DNA of 64,000 nucleotides. Origin: Cryobacterium lactosi (GTDB lineage Bacteria > Actinomycetota > Actinomycetes > Actinomycetales > Microbacteriaceae). The position numbers were made by a program, and so were the translations under genes. The DNA is taken from contig NZ_SOHM01000007.1 of assembly GCF_004403945.1 (NCBI RefSeq), forward strand, positions 350,799 to 414,798. The letters are read 5' to 3'. The notes under the pieces are model-generated. The model did not search any database. It was not told the origin of the DNA and worked only from the letters and a program-made list of their open reading frames with translations. This document shows positions 43,131-51,719 of the stretch, in pieces (the first letter of the stretch is position 1; every line of letters begins with the position of its first letter).

Positions 43131-44972
43131 TCATTCCCCCGTTGCCCTGCCGCCCGCGAGTTCAGCCGGCCCATGCTCGTAGGCGGCCTTCTCCATTTGC
43201 ACCGCCCGGATCCGGCCAATGTCGAGCTTTTCCGTGCGGTCGAATCGGTAGACGCCGTTTTGCTCTTGAAACACATCGGTCAGTTGCGTGTAGCAGTAAC
43301 CGAACATATGAGGATTGGAGGAGAGCACACGCGTGAGTCCCGCGAAGCGATCGTGGAAATCGCTTTCGCTCGTGACTCGCTGCCCGTAACCCCAGGAGTC
43401 GGTCCGATCAGCCCCGTCGGCGTCGATGTGATCGGGGTTCCACCAGATGCCGCCGTACTCCGAGACGAAGTACGGTTGACCCTGATAGGGCAGCGAGAAC
43501 GGCCCGTTCGCATTCTGGTTGACGAACGGGTGGCCGTCGGCGAGCCCACCCTGCTCCAGTGCAAAGAGCTCCGGGTCCTGCTCGTAGGAGTGAGAGTCGT
43601 AGATATCGGTCAGTAGGACTCGATGCGAGTATCCAGACGCATCAATCGTCGGGCGACTCGGGTCTGCCAGTTTCGTGGCGAGAAACATCCCTGTAGTGAC
43701 ATCGTCCAGTGCGGTGATGCGGTCGTGCATCAATTGGTGGGTCTCGTTCAAGGGACACCATCCGATGATGGACGGATGATTCCGGTCCCGTTCCAGCACC
43801 TCCAACCACTCCGTCACGAATGATGTAGTGGGCTTCTGGTTGTTCCCCGCCACGCCCTGGCCAGAAACGCCCCAGTCGCCGAACTCCGCCCAGACCAAGT
43901 ACCCGAGGCGGTCCGCGTGATAAAAGAACCGTTCTTCGAAGACTTTTTGATGCAGCCGGGCCCCGTTGAAGCCCGCCGCCATAGACAGACGGATGTCTTC
44001 AATCAAGGCCTGGTCCGTCGGCGCGGTCATCAGTGTTTCCGGCCAGTACCCTTGATCGAGTACGAGCCGCTGAAAAACCGGCGCACCATTCAGCTTGACG
44101 ATGTGGCCCTCGATCGAGACCGATCGAAGACCTGCGTAGCTTGCAACGGAGTCGACTGTGCTTCCGTCCTCCGCCACGAGCTGCACCTGAAGGTCGTAGA
44201 GATGCGGGTCCTCAGGCGACCACTGCCTGATTCGCTCTTCCGGGATTGAAATCCGCACCGTGGGCGCAAGATCGAGATCGGCGCGCACCCGCTCCACCGC
44301 AACTTCCCCGGAGGCATCCGAGAGCGAGAGCACGACTCGGTGCCCAGTGGGGTTCCCCGACAGAATCACCTCCACGTCGAAGGAAGAGGATGCGAGTTGT
44401 GGCGTAACCCTGAGCCGCCTGATGTGCAGAACGGGGACGGCTTCGAGCCACACGGTCTGCCAGATACCGGTCGTGCGGGTGTAATTGCAATGGGAGTTCT
44501 CGAACCAGGTCGCTTGCTTCCCACGAGCCTGCACGGAGCTCCTCAGATCTCGCGCACGGACCACGAGCACGCCCGAACTCTGCCCCGCGAGCGCGTCGGT
44601 GATATCGAACGAGAAGGAACTGAAGCCGCCCCGATGCCGTCCAACTTCAGCTCCGTTCACCCACACTGTTGTGTCGTGATCCACGGCGCCGAAGTGAAGC
44701 AGCACCCGTGTGTGAGCCCAGTGCTCGGGTACGTCGATGTCGCGCCGATACCACACCGCTTCGAGGAAATCGGTGTTTTCCACCCCCGAAGCCGCTGACT
44801 CCGGGGCGAAGGGAACGACAATTTTCTTCGTGAGTGGACGCTCCACCAGGCCACGTTCCATGCCGCTGTCGGCTTGATCGACCTCGAACTGCCACTCCCC
44901 GTTCAGGCTGAGCCATTCGTCCCTGACCAGTTGTGGACGAGGATGTTCGGGACGAGGGATCGTGTGGGTCAT
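43131..44972 (-). CDS. Glycoside hydrolase family 2 enzyme (beta-galactosidase/beta-glucuronidase-like)
   Basis: Retaining exo-glycosidase of 613 residues. Domains in order: jelly-roll sugar-binding domain (1-190, with WYRRDIDVPEHW and VWVNGAEVGRHRGGFSSF), an immunoglobulin-like domain (about 190-290), then the TIM barrel. The acid/base is E410 in NHPSIIGWCPLNETH and the nucleophile is E505 in FVSEYGGI. There is no signal peptide, so it acts in the cytoplasm on imported substrate. It follows the two permease genes by 26 nt. The exact sugar specificity is not readable; a beta-galactoside or beta-glucuronide is typical. The start at ATG 44972 (MTHTIPRPEH) was chosen over longer frames that run into the permease. 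Confidence 0.93.
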   Translation of the reverse strand: MTHTIPRPEHPRPQLVRDEWLSLNGEWQFEVDQADSGMERGLVERPLTKKIVVPFAPESAASGVENTDFLEAVWYRRDIDVPEHWAHTRVLLHFGAVDHDTTVWVNGAEVGRHRGGFSSFSFDITDALAGQSSGVLVVRARDLRSSVQARGKQATWFENSHCNYTRTTGIWQTVWLEAVPVLHIRRLRVTPQLASSSFDVEVILSGNPTGHRVVLSLSDASGEVAVERVRADLDLAPTVRISIPEERIRQWSPEDPHLYDLQVQLVAEDGSTVDSVASYAGLRSVSIEGHIVKLNGAPVFQRLVLDQGYWPETLMTAPTDQALIEDIRLSMAAGFNGARLHQKVFEERFFYHADRLGYLVWAEFGDWGVSGQGVAGNNQKPTTSFVTEWLEVLERDRNHPSIIGWCPLNETHQLMHDRITALDDVTTGMFLATKLADPSRPTIDASGYSHRVLLTDIYDSHSYEQDPELFALEQGGLADGHPFVNQNANGPFSLPYQGQPYFVSEYGGIWWNPDHIDADGADRTDSWGYGQRVTSESDFHDRFAGLTRVLSSNPHMFGYCYTQLTDVFQEQNGVYRFDRTEKLDIGRIRAVQMEKAAYEHGPAELAGGRATGE

Positions 44973-44998
44973 ATGCTCTGGTTCTTTCGGTAGGTGGT

Positions 44999-45898
44999 TC
45001 ATTTTCCGCCCGTCGTCGCGATGCCTTGGATCAGGTATCGCTGGCCGACAAGGAACACGAGGAAGACGGGCAGAAGGGTGAGAACGGACATTGCGAAGAG
45101 CGGACCCCAGGCGCTGCTTCCGGTTGCGTCGACAAATGACCGCAATGCGACCGAGGCGGAGTACATCTCCGGGGCTGTGAGGTAGATCAGCTGCCCAAAG
45201 AAGTCGTTCCAGGTCCAGATGAAGGTGAAGATCGTCGTCGTGACAAGCGCCGGCTTCATCAGCGGGAGGATGACGCTCCAGAAGGTCCTGAAGTATCCAC
45301 ATCCGTCAAGGCGGGCTGCTTCATCGAGTTCGCGGGGTATTCCGCGGATGAACTGGATCATCAGGAAGACGAAGAACGCGTCAGTGGCGAGGAGCTTCGG
45401 CACGATGAGTGGCCAGAACGTATTGATCCAGCCGAGCTGAGAAAACATAATGTACTGCGGAACAATCACGACGTGGATGGGAAGCATGATCGTCAGAAGC
45501 ATGATCGCGAAGAAGATTTTCTTGCCCCTGAATCGGAGTCGCGCGAACGCGAATGCAGCCATCGAGCAGGAGACGAGATTCCCCACGATGCATCCCAGCG
45601 CGATGAGCGCTGAATTGATGAGGTAGTGACTGAACGGATGCTGGAGTCCGGTCCAGCCGTCCACGTAGTTGCTGGTCTGCAACGTTTTCAGGAGCAACCC
45701 CGGGGCTTGGAAGATCTCCTCCTCCGACCGCAGGGAACTGACCACCATCCAGAGCAGGGGATAGATCATCAGGATTCCGAATCCGATGATGACCAGATGC
45801 TTCAGCAACCGCAGGGCCCGTTTTCGCGGACTCATGGTTTTCCGGACACTCCTGATCAGCGTCTGTTGCGGCGCGGTGTGCACGGTTTCAGTCGTCAT
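44999..45898 (-). CDS. Carbohydrate ABC transporter permease (MalG-like)
   Basis: Inner permease subunit of a CUT1 sugar importer, 299 residues with six membrane segments. The EAA loop that contacts the ATPase is IPRELDEAARLDGCGYFRTFWSVILP; the N-terminal segment is IIGFGILMIYPLLWMVVSS. Its start overlaps the upstream permease gene by 11 nt. No ATPase gene is encoded in the operon, so it must rely on a shared MsiK-type ATPase elsewhere, as is common in actinobacteria. Confidence 0.94.
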   Translation of the reverse strand: MTTETVHTAPQQTLIRSVRKTMSPRKRALRLLKHLVIIGFGILMIYPLLWMVVSSLRSEEEIFQAPGLLLKTLQTSNYVDGWTGLQHPFSHYLINSALIALGCIVGNLVSCSMAAFAFARLRFRGKKIFFAIMLLTIMLPIHVVIVPQYIMFSQLGWINTFWPLIVPKLLATDAFFVFLMIQFIRGIPRELDEAARLDGCGYFRTFWSVILPLMKPALVTTTIFTFIWTWNDFFGQLIYLTAPEMYSASVALRSFVDATGSSAWGPLFAMSVLTLLPVFLVFLVGQRYLIQGIATTGGK

Positions 45899-46829
45899 AG
45901 AACACCCAATATCTCGACGCAGCGAAGTTGATGGCGGTAAACGCGCCCACGATGATCAACAGCAACCAGGCCATGGCCGACGCATAACCCATCTGGAAAT
46001 TCCCGAAACCCATCTGATAGAGGTAGAGCGTGAAGAACATCGTTGAATCTGATGGCCCACCGGTGCCTCCTGAGACGATGAACGCTTGCGTGAACGCTTG
46101 GAAGGCGTGAATGATCTGCAAGACCAGATTGAAGAAGATGATCGGGGACAACAGGGGAAGGGTGATCCTCCAGAACTGGCGCAACTGTGAAGCGCCGTCG
46201 ACAGAAGCAGCTTCGTAGTACATCGTCGGTATCTGGCGCAGGCCGGCCAGGAAGATGACCATGGGGGCACCGAAGGTCCACACGTTCAACGTGATGAGGG
46301 TCCCGAGCGCAGTGGACGGGTCGGAGATCCACGCCGGCGGGTTGGCTACTCCGATGGCTTCGAGTCCTTGATTGACCAGCCCGCTCGTGCCGAACAGCTG
46401 CCGCCAGAGGACGGCAATGGCCACGGAGCCTCCCAGCAATGAGGGCAAGTAGTACACCGACCGATAGAAGGAGAGTCCCCGCATTCCGTAATTCAGTGCG
46501 ATGGCCAACCCGAGGGCGGCGGCGAGTTGGATCGGCACCGAGATGAACACGTAAATGAAGGTGACCCCGAGCGAGTTCTTCAGTCTCTCGTCCGAGAACA
46601 TCTGCGTGTAATTGTCGGTCCCGACCCAGTTCGGCGCCTGCAGCAGGTTGTAGTCCGTCAGGGAGATATAGAGCGAGACGAGCATGGGGCCAGCTGTGAT
46701 CAGCACGAGACCGGCCAGCCAGGGCAGCAGGAACAGGTAGGCGGCGCGTTCCTCCTTCTTGTTCGCTTCTGATGTGAAGTCCGATCTGCCCGCCCGGCTC
46801 AGGCTCCTGATTTCACTGAGCGCTGACAT
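45888..46829 (-). CDS. Carbohydrate ABC transporter permease (MalF/UgpA-like)
   Basis: Partner permease of the CUT1 importer, 313 residues with six membrane segments (first: AYLFLLPWLAGLVLITAGPML). The EAA motif is in TMYYEAASVDGASQLRQFWRITLP. CGGAGG lies 6 nt before the ATG. It is encoded between the solute-binding protein and MalG-like genes in the usual order of such operons. Confidence 0.94.
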   Translation of the reverse strand: MSALSEIRSLSRAGRSDFTSEANKKEERAAYLFLLPWLAGLVLITAGPMLVSLYISLTDYNLLQAPNWVGTDNYTQMFSDERLKNSLGVTFIYVFISVPIQLAAALGLAIALNYGMRGLSFYRSVYYLPSLLGGSVAIAVLWRQLFGTSGLVNQGLEAIGVANPPAWISDPSTALGTLITLNVWTFGAPMVIFLAGLRQIPTMYYEAASVDGASQLRQFWRITLPLLSPIIFFNLVLQIIHAFQAFTQAFIVSGGTGGPSDSTMFFTLYLYQMGFGNFQMGYASAMAWLLLIIVGAFTAINFAASRYWVFYDD

Positions 46830-46859
46830 ATCGCCTCCGGTACGGCTGCCTCACTGCGT

Positions 46860-48146
46860 TCATGAGAGGATCTGCACAGACTGCTCCTGGAAGTCCTGCG
46901 CTGCCTTCGCCGGCGTGGACTTGTCGAAACTGATGTCCTGCGCCTGCCTCGCAAAGAGCGAGAGCAGTTCGTTGTAGCCGGTCGGCCAGGCCGCAGGAGC
47001 GGGGCCTGCGAGGTCGCGGACACGCTCGATGTACCCGGCCGCTTTGCCGGCTGGAGAGGTCGGGTCAAGCGCCAGTAGATCGATGGCGCGTTGCGTCGGC
47101 GGCACTCCCAGGACAACACCCAGGGTTTGGATTGCCACATCGTCATTGATCAGGAAGTCGATCAGGTCCGCGGCTGCCGCTGGGTCCTTCGCATTCGACG
47201 AGATGGACCAGAAATCGAGGCATTTGACGAACAGGCCCTTGGCCTCGCCGGACACCGTTGGTGGCATCAAGACCTCCAACTGCCGTGTCATCACGGGCTG
47301 CAAGAACGCGATCTGCTGCACCCAGCCAAAGCCCACCGCAGTGATTCCCTTCGCGAGGGGCCAGGTGTCGAAGCCAGTGGTCTCAGCCGAGATCGATGCC
47401 GGCGGCGCACCCCGATCGGTGCGCATATCGGCCCAGTAGGACCACCAGTCTTCGATCACGTCCACATCGACGGCGAGAGCGGAACCATTCGCGGTGAACA
47501 GTTCTGTTCCGTGGTCCCGAGCGAAGCTCTCGAAAAGCTGGAAGTTTCCGCCTTGGTCCATCGACCCGTAGACCTTGCCGGCTCCGCTGGCGCCTATCGC
47601 CTTGGCCCAGTCGGCGAAGCTTTCCCACGTCCAGTCATCGGTCGGGACCGACCCACCCAGGCTTCCGATGAGTTCTGGATCGACGAACGCGGCATTGGCT
47701 ATCGAACTCTGACTGACGCCGAAATACTTTCCGTCAAGGTTGCCGCTCTCGGCGACGTCCCGGGGCATGTCGCTGATGTTGATGTCGCTATCGATGTACT
47801 TGCTGATGTCCAGAAGTGCCCCCCGGTTCGCGTAGTCCGAGAAGTAGCTCATCGACATCCTGACTACGTCGGGGGCTGTCCGTCCCGCGGTCTGCGTCGC
47901 GAGCTTGTCCCAGTAGTCAGCGAACGCCGCGTACTGTTCGCTGATCGAGATGCTCGAGTCCTTCTTTGCGTATTCGGTGATCAGCTTCTTCATCGCCTCG
48001 TGTACCGCGTCCCCGCCGTACCAAGCGAGCCCGAGCCGGCCGGCTCCGGCGCCGCCACCGGGGCCGGCGCACGCTGCGAGTGTCGCGGTGGCGAGGCCGG
48101 CGAGTGTGATGCCGATGAGTTGGCGACGATTCAAATCGATGTTCAT
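46860..48146 (-). CDS. Extracellular solute-binding lipoprotein (family 1)
   Basis: Lipid-anchored substrate receptor of the ABC importer, 428 residues. The signal has NRRQLIGITLAGLATATLAAC (RR near residues 7-8, lipobox ending at about C26). The mature protein shows the family 1 pattern, including AAFADYWDKLATQTAGRTAPDVVRMS and a Trp/Gly-rich C-terminal half. AAAGGAG lies 6 nt before the ATG, and the sulfatase stop is 13 nt upstream. It probably binds an oligosaccharide or sulfated sugar; the specificity is unknown. Confidence 0.94.
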   Translation of the reverse strand: MNIDLNRRQLIGITLAGLATATLAACAGPGGGAGAGRLGLAWYGGDAVHEAMKKLITEYAKKDSSISISEQYAAFADYWDKLATQTAGRTAPDVVRMSMSYFSDYANRGALLDISKYIDSDINISDMPRDVAESGNLDGKYFGVSQSSIANAAFVDPELIGSLGGSVPTDDWTWESFADWAKAIGASGAGKVYGSMDQGGNFQLFESFARDHGTELFTANGSALAVDVDVIEDWWSYWADMRTDRGAPPASISAETTGFDTWPLAKGITAVGFGWVQQIAFLQPVMTRQLEVLMPPTVSGEAKGLFVKCLDFWSISSNAKDPAAAADLIDFLINDDVAIQTLGVVLGVPPTQRAIDLLALDPTSPAGKAAGYIERVRDLAGPAPAAWPTGYNELLSLFARQAQDISFDKSTPAKAAQDFQEQSVQILS

Positions 48147-48159
48147 GAGTGCTCCTTTG

Positions 48160-49680
48160 CTACTCTGCGGTGGTGTTGTGTTCGGATGAGCGAGTGGATG
48201 CTGCCGCGCCGGCCCAGTTATGGGGCGCGATCTTGGCTGTGTATGCGCCGACCGGAAGATCGTCCTGGAGGCGCAAAAGCCACTGCATCAACCGCCAGAC
48301 GAGCTCGTGACGGACCTCGGCCATTTCCGGGTCTTCGAACCGGTCGTCCACCTCGGTCGGGTCGGCATCCAAGTCGTAGAGTTCGCCCGTGTTGTCGCTG
48401 TGTACGAGGAGTTTGTAGTGGTCATAGCGGAGCATCTTGGTGCGCCCGCTCTGGGTCACCGTATTGAGCTCGTCGAACGTCGGCCCGCTCACAGGGAAAT
48501 GCAACGGGGGCATCTCAGACGCCTGGTAGGTCAGGCCGCCGAAACCACGCTCGGCGTAGATGCTGTCGAACTCTCCGGTGTCCGGCGCGTCACCTTTGAG
48601 GAGCGGTGCCAGACTTCTGCCTTGAACGCCCATGGGGATTGCGGCATCGACGATCTCGCAGAGGGTCGGAAAAACATCGACGATCGAGATGAACTCATCG
48701 CGCGTCTGGCCGGGTCGAACGCCGGCCCCAGTCATGAAGAACGGTATCCGCATGAGCACTTCGGGCATTCCCGCACCCTTACGCTGCATGCCGTACTCTC
48801 CGACGTAGTCGCCGTGGTCACTCAGGAAGATGAACAGCGTCTCGCCGGTGAGGGTGGCCTCGACATGGGTGACCAACCGCTTGATCTGGTCGTCCAAGAG
48901 GCGCAACTGACCGCAGTAGTTTGCCCGATACCGGCGCCATTCATCGTCGTAGCCAGGCCGTTTGCTCTCGACGAGCGATTGCAGCCAAGCCCAGTGTCCC
49001 CCTTTTGCTTGAGCCGCCTCCGGGCCGTGTGCTCTCTCCGGAAGGTCTGATTCGGCGAACATGCTGAAGTAGGGTTCGGGCACCTGATACGGATTGTGCG
49101 GCTCAGGAAACGACACCCACAAAAACGTCGGCTGAGGGTCGTCGACCTCGGTCGTTGCGGCGATGGCATCGTCCACAATCCGATACGCGAGCTGTTGTTT
49201 CACGGAAAAAGGCGTGGGGACGTGACTCACGCCATGGTCGAGATTGTCGAGCCATCGATCGAACGCTTCATCTTCTGGTGTGTTCTCCGGGCCATCCGTA
49301 TGAAAGTACGGACCAGAGAATGAATCGAAATCGTCGGGTCCGCGGTGCATGTGCGGCTTTCCAGCGAAGACCGTCCGATAGCCGGACGACCTGAGAACAT
49401 CGATTGCGTCCTGCGAAAAGTAGGCTTCTTGCGCATTACTGTTCTGTGTCACCCGGTGCGCGAGCGGAAAGCGGCCGGTCAAAAGGCTCGTTCGGGCAGG
49501 GACACAGGCCGGCGAACTTGTGTATGCACGAGGAAAATGAGCGCCAGCCGTGGCCATGTGGTCGAGGTAGGGCGTGGTGTCGATGCTGAGCCCCGACAGC
49601 TTCGAGAAATCTGCCCTGTGTTGATCCGTCATGATCATCACGATGTTCGGTTTCTTGGTCTCTGCAGGTAGCTGATTCAT
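48160..49680 (-). CDS. Type I sulfatase (formylglycine-dependent)
   Basis: Hydrolyses sulfate esters from an organic substrate. Of 506 residues, the N-terminal metal site is IVMIMTDQHRAD; the active-site motif C-x-P-x-R is C59-V-P-A-R63, followed by TSLLTGR, where C59 must be oxidised to formylglycine; and the second metal site is FLSDHGDYVGEYG. There is no signal peptide, so the enzyme is cytoplasmic and acts after uptake. Subfamily and substrate are not determinable by eye; the relation to choline-sulfatase/heparan-type S1 enzymes is general. It is the first gene of the operon, downstream of the LacI-type operator, and its maturation enzyme is the last gene. Confidence 0.94.
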   Translation of the reverse strand: MNQLPAETKKPNIVMIMTDQHRADFSKLSGLSIDTTPYLDHMATAGAHFPRAYTSSPACVPARTSLLTGRFPLAHRVTQNSNAQEAYFSQDAIDVLRSSGYRTVFAGKPHMHRGPDDFDSFSGPYFHTDGPENTPEDEAFDRWLDNLDHGVSHVPTPFSVKQQLAYRIVDDAIAATTEVDDPQPTFLWVSFPEPHNPYQVPEPYFSMFAESDLPERAHGPEAAQAKGGHWAWLQSLVESKRPGYDDEWRRYRANYCGQLRLLDDQIKRLVTHVEATLTGETLFIFLSDHGDYVGEYGMQRKGAGMPEVLMRIPFFMTGAGVRPGQTRDEFISIVDVFPTLCEIVDAAIPMGVQGRSLAPLLKGDAPDTGEFDSIYAERGFGGLTYQASEMPPLHFPVSGPTFDELNTVTQSGRTKMLRYDHYKLLVHSDNTGELYDLDADPTEVDDRFEDPEMAEVRHELVWRLMQWLLRLQDDLPVGAYTAKIAPHNWAGAAASTRSSEHNTTAE

Positions 49681-49707
49681 CCGTACATCCTCGTAACGTA
49701 TTTATCG

Positions 49708-49736
49708 CGTTTGGTAGACATCAACCGTTTGGCAGA
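49708..49736 (-). repeat. Direct repeats in the sulfatase promoter
   Basis: CGTTTGGTAGA (49708-49718) and CGTTTGGCAGA (49726-49736) repeat with an 18-nt period, between the palindromic operator and the sulfatase start. They may be a second regulator's site. A further GTAACGT, matching the core of the palindrome, lies at 49693-49699. Confidence 0.4.
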
Positions 49737-49749
49737 AGGCTTGTGCATC

Positions 49750-49765
49750 TTTGCAACGTTACAAA
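49750..49765 (-). promoter_or_regulatory. LacI-type operator of the sulfatase operon
   Basis: Minus-strand TTTGTAACGTTGCAAA is a 16-nt palindrome with a central CG and one mismatched pair, the usual form of LacI-family operators. It lies 69 nt upstream of the sulfatase start, and a LacI gene is in the operon. Confidence 0.6.
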
Positions 49766-49884
49766 CATAGGGTGCATGTCGGCTCGAGGTCTAGGTGTGA
49801 ACGAGAATTGGGACAAACCCCGTCTGGGGTCCGGCTGAATCATCTCGTCGGACGAGGCCTGGAATATGTGCTTGCCGAACCGTT

Positions 49885-49914
49885 TGTGACGGCTAATCCG
49901 GCCACGCCGTCACA
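49885..49914 (+). repeat. Inverted repeat upstream of the plus-strand membrane protein gene
   Basis: TGTGACGGC and GCCGTCACA are perfect 9-nt inverted repeats separated by 12 nt. They lie 41 nt upstream of the ATG at 49956. They could be a hairpin or a dimeric operator. The rest of 49766-49940 holds nothing I recognise. Confidence 0.45.
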
Positions 49915-49942
49915 GCTACCGCTGATCGACCCGGCTGCGGGG

Positions 49943-49948
49943 TAGCCT
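49943..49948 (+). promoter_or_regulatory. Possible -10 box of the gene at 49956 (leaderless)
   Basis: TAGCCT with a 7-nt spacer to the ATG at 49956. Confidence 0.4.
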
Positions 49949-49955
49949 TCCGCAC

Positions 49956-50678
49956 ATGCAGTGGTGGAATGATTTCGTAACCTGGCTCTCAGCGACCAGG
50001 AACCAGCCCGTGATTTTCAGCGCCGTCGTGCTGATCGTCGCGATTATCGTGGCCAGCGTCCTGGCCGCCTGGATCGCGCGGGGTGCCATCGCGCGCCTGC
50101 TCGCCCAGCACGACCGTGAGCTCAAGGCCGCGGCCATCGGATCGATCGTGGATGCCGCGACCGAGGCATCCGTCTGGAACTCGCTGACCCCGCAGGAGCA
50201 GGTGATGAACGACCGGGCCGTCGGCATGGCCGACATCCAGATCCGGCTGTTGCCGATCAAGGGGTCCAGCATCGCGGCGGACTGGGCAGCCCACCAGCTG
50301 GCCGAACTCAAGCGCACGTCGGCCACCTTCGGCTACCAGCTCGAGCCGGCGCTCGTCGAGTTCCGCGACCGCCTCATCGACTGGCAGAAGAAGCCGTCCA
50401 GGGCCCGGAAGATCTTCCAGGGCGACCTGGACCGGTGGAAGACGCAGAACACCTCTACCGAGAAGAACCTCCTCGCCGAGCAGGACGCCTGGGTGGCGCA
50501 GCAGCACCACGACCAGTTCGCGACCCCCGCCGCACCAGCCCAGGCCCCGACCGGTCAGCCGCTCGGCTACGTTCCGGCGGCAGCGCCCCCGTCCGCGTCT
50601 CCGTCAACAGAGACCCAGCGTCTCCTCGACGATGTTCAGGCCCTCGAGGTGCGCCCAGCGCCGCTTCCGAAGGCCTGA
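49956..50678 (+). CDS. Single-pass membrane protein of unknown function
   Basis: A 240-residue protein with one membrane segment near residues 18-42 (VIFSAVVLIVAIIVASVLAAWIA), then a helical, probably cytoplasmic domain (LAQHDRELKAAAIGSIVDAATEASVW; RTSATFGYQLEPALVEFRDRLIDWQKKPSRARKIF) and a Pro/Ala-rich C-terminal third. I do not recognise a named family; similar proteins occur in Microbacteriaceae. It is the first gene on the core side of the sulfatase operon and is transcribed away from it. Confidence 0.75.
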   Translation: MQWWNDFVTWLSATRNQPVIFSAVVLIVAIIVASVLAAWIARGAIARLLAQHDRELKAAAIGSIVDAATEASVWNSLTPQEQVMNDRAVGMADIQIRLLPIKGSSIAADWAAHQLAELKRTSATFGYQLEPALVEFRDRLIDWQKKPSRARKIFQGDLDRWKTQNTSTEKNLLAEQDAWVAQQHHDQFATPAAPAQAPTGQPLGYVPAAAPPSASPSTETQRLLDDVQALEVRPAPLPKA

Positions 50679-50697
50679 GCCTCACGCTCCAAAACAG

Positions 50698-50730
50698 AAA
50701 CGCCGGTCCGCTCTCGCGGGCCGGCGTTTT
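50698..50730 (+). terminator. Terminator between the membrane protein gene and nadE
   Basis: AAACGCCGG-T-CCGC pairs with GCGG-G-CCGGCGTTT around a TCTC loop; TTTT follows on the plus strand and AAAA precedes it, so it can work in both directions. It lies 20 nt after the plus-strand stop and 46 nt from the nadE stop. Confidence 0.8.
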
Positions 50731-50775
50731 GTGGTCTGCCGGCAGGTCACCCGCCGGGGTTCAGGCTACGGAGGA

Positions 50776-51597
50776 CTACTTCCACCAGTCGTCGAACAGG
50801 GATGCCGGCACCTGACGCTTGTGCTCAGTGCTCAGGTAGCGACGCTCAATGGCCTGGGCCACCTGGTCCTCCACGGTCTTGCCCTCGAGGAAGTCGTCGA
50901 TGTGCTCGTACTGCATCCCCAGATTCGCCTCGTCGGTCTGACCGGGGTTGTCGTCCAGAAGGTCGGCCGTGGGCGCCTTGAGGTAGAGATGCTCCGGGGC
51001 GCCGAGTTCCATCAGCAGCGCCCGGCCCTGCCGTTTGGTGAGACCGGTCAGCGGGAGCAGATCCGCACCGCCGTCGCCGTACTTGGTGAAGAACCCGGTC
51101 ACCGCCTCTGCCGCGTGATCGGTGCCGACCACCAGCAGGCCGTGGGCACCGGCGATCGCGTACTGCGCGATCATCCGGGCGCGGGCCTTGACGTTGCCCT
51201 TGTCGAAGTCGGGCATCGGGGTGCCGGTGCTCTGAGCGAATTCGGCCTCGAAGCCGTCGACTGCTCGCTGGATGTTGAACGTGAGGTTCGATTCCGGGGC
51301 GATGAACTCCAAGGCCAGCTGCGCGTCATCCTCGTCCCGCTGCACCGCGTAGGGCAGTCGCACGGGGATGAAGCGCACGGTGTGGCCCTCGACGGTGAGC
51401 TCCTCGATCGCCAGTTGGCAGAGCCGCCCGGCCAGGGAGGAGTCCTGCCCTCCGCTGATCCCCAGAATCAGACCCTTCGCCCCGCTGGCGAGAAGGTAGT
51501 CCTTGAGGAAGTCAACGCGGCGTCGGATCTCCAGGGCCGGGTCGATGGTCGCACTCACGTGCAGTTCCCGGATGATTCGCTGCTGTAGTTCTCGCAT
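50776..51597 (-). CDS. nadE: NH3-dependent NAD+ synthetase
   Basis: Last step of NAD biosynthesis: amidation of deamido-NAD+ with ammonia and ATP. The 273 residues match the short ammonia-only enzyme, without a glutaminase domain. The PP-loop ATP pyrophosphatase motif is SGGQDSS (48-54) in [17 protein letters not shown]; the deamido-NAD region includes [25 protein letters not shown] and [12 protein letters not shown] leaderless-type promoter precedes the ATG. Confidence 0.96.
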   Translation of the reverse strand: MRELQQRIIRELHVSATIDPALEIRRRVDFLKDYLLASGAKGLILGISGGQDSSLAGRLCQLAIEELTVEGHTVRFIPVRLPYAVQRDEDDAQLALEFIAPESNLTFNIQRAVDGFEAEFAQSTGTPMPDFDKGNVKARARMIAQYAIAGAHGLLVVGTDHAAEAVTGFFTKYGDGGADLLPLTGLTKRQGRALLMELGAPEHLYLKAPTADLLDDNPGQTDEANLGMQYEHIDDFLEGKTVEDQVAQAIERRYLSTEHKRQVPASLFDDWWK

Positions 51598-51603
51598 GTG
51601 ACG

Positions 51604-51609
51604 AATCTA
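51604..51609 (-). promoter_or_regulatory. -10 box of nadE (leaderless)
   Basis: TAGATT on the minus strand, 6 nt before the ATG at 51597. Confidence 0.5.
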
Positions 51610-51685
51610 TCAAGTGGCGGCTGGTGACAGGCTGCACATCCGCTCGCTCCCCCGGCGACGGTGTGGCCCCGTGCGGATGAAAAAA

Positions 51686-51715
51686 ACAACCCCGCCGGCG
51701 ACCCGGCGGGGTTGT
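51686..51715 (-). terminator. Terminator of tRNA-Arg
   Basis: A 13-bp perfect stem (ACAACCCCGCCGG and complement) with a 4-nt loop; on the minus strand it is followed by a run of T residues (51681-51686). It lies 4 nt beyond the tRNA 3' end. Confidence 0.9.
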
Positions 51716-51719
51716 GCTG

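Noticed and set aside
47091..48467. Plus-strand open frame opposite the solute-binding protein
   Set aside because: Arg/Gly/Val-rich reversed-codon composition, no start signal, and it crosses two good genes on the other strand.
49885..49914. CRP-family binding site
   Set aside because: TGTGA and TCACA are present, but the arms are separated by far more than the 6 nt of a CRP site.
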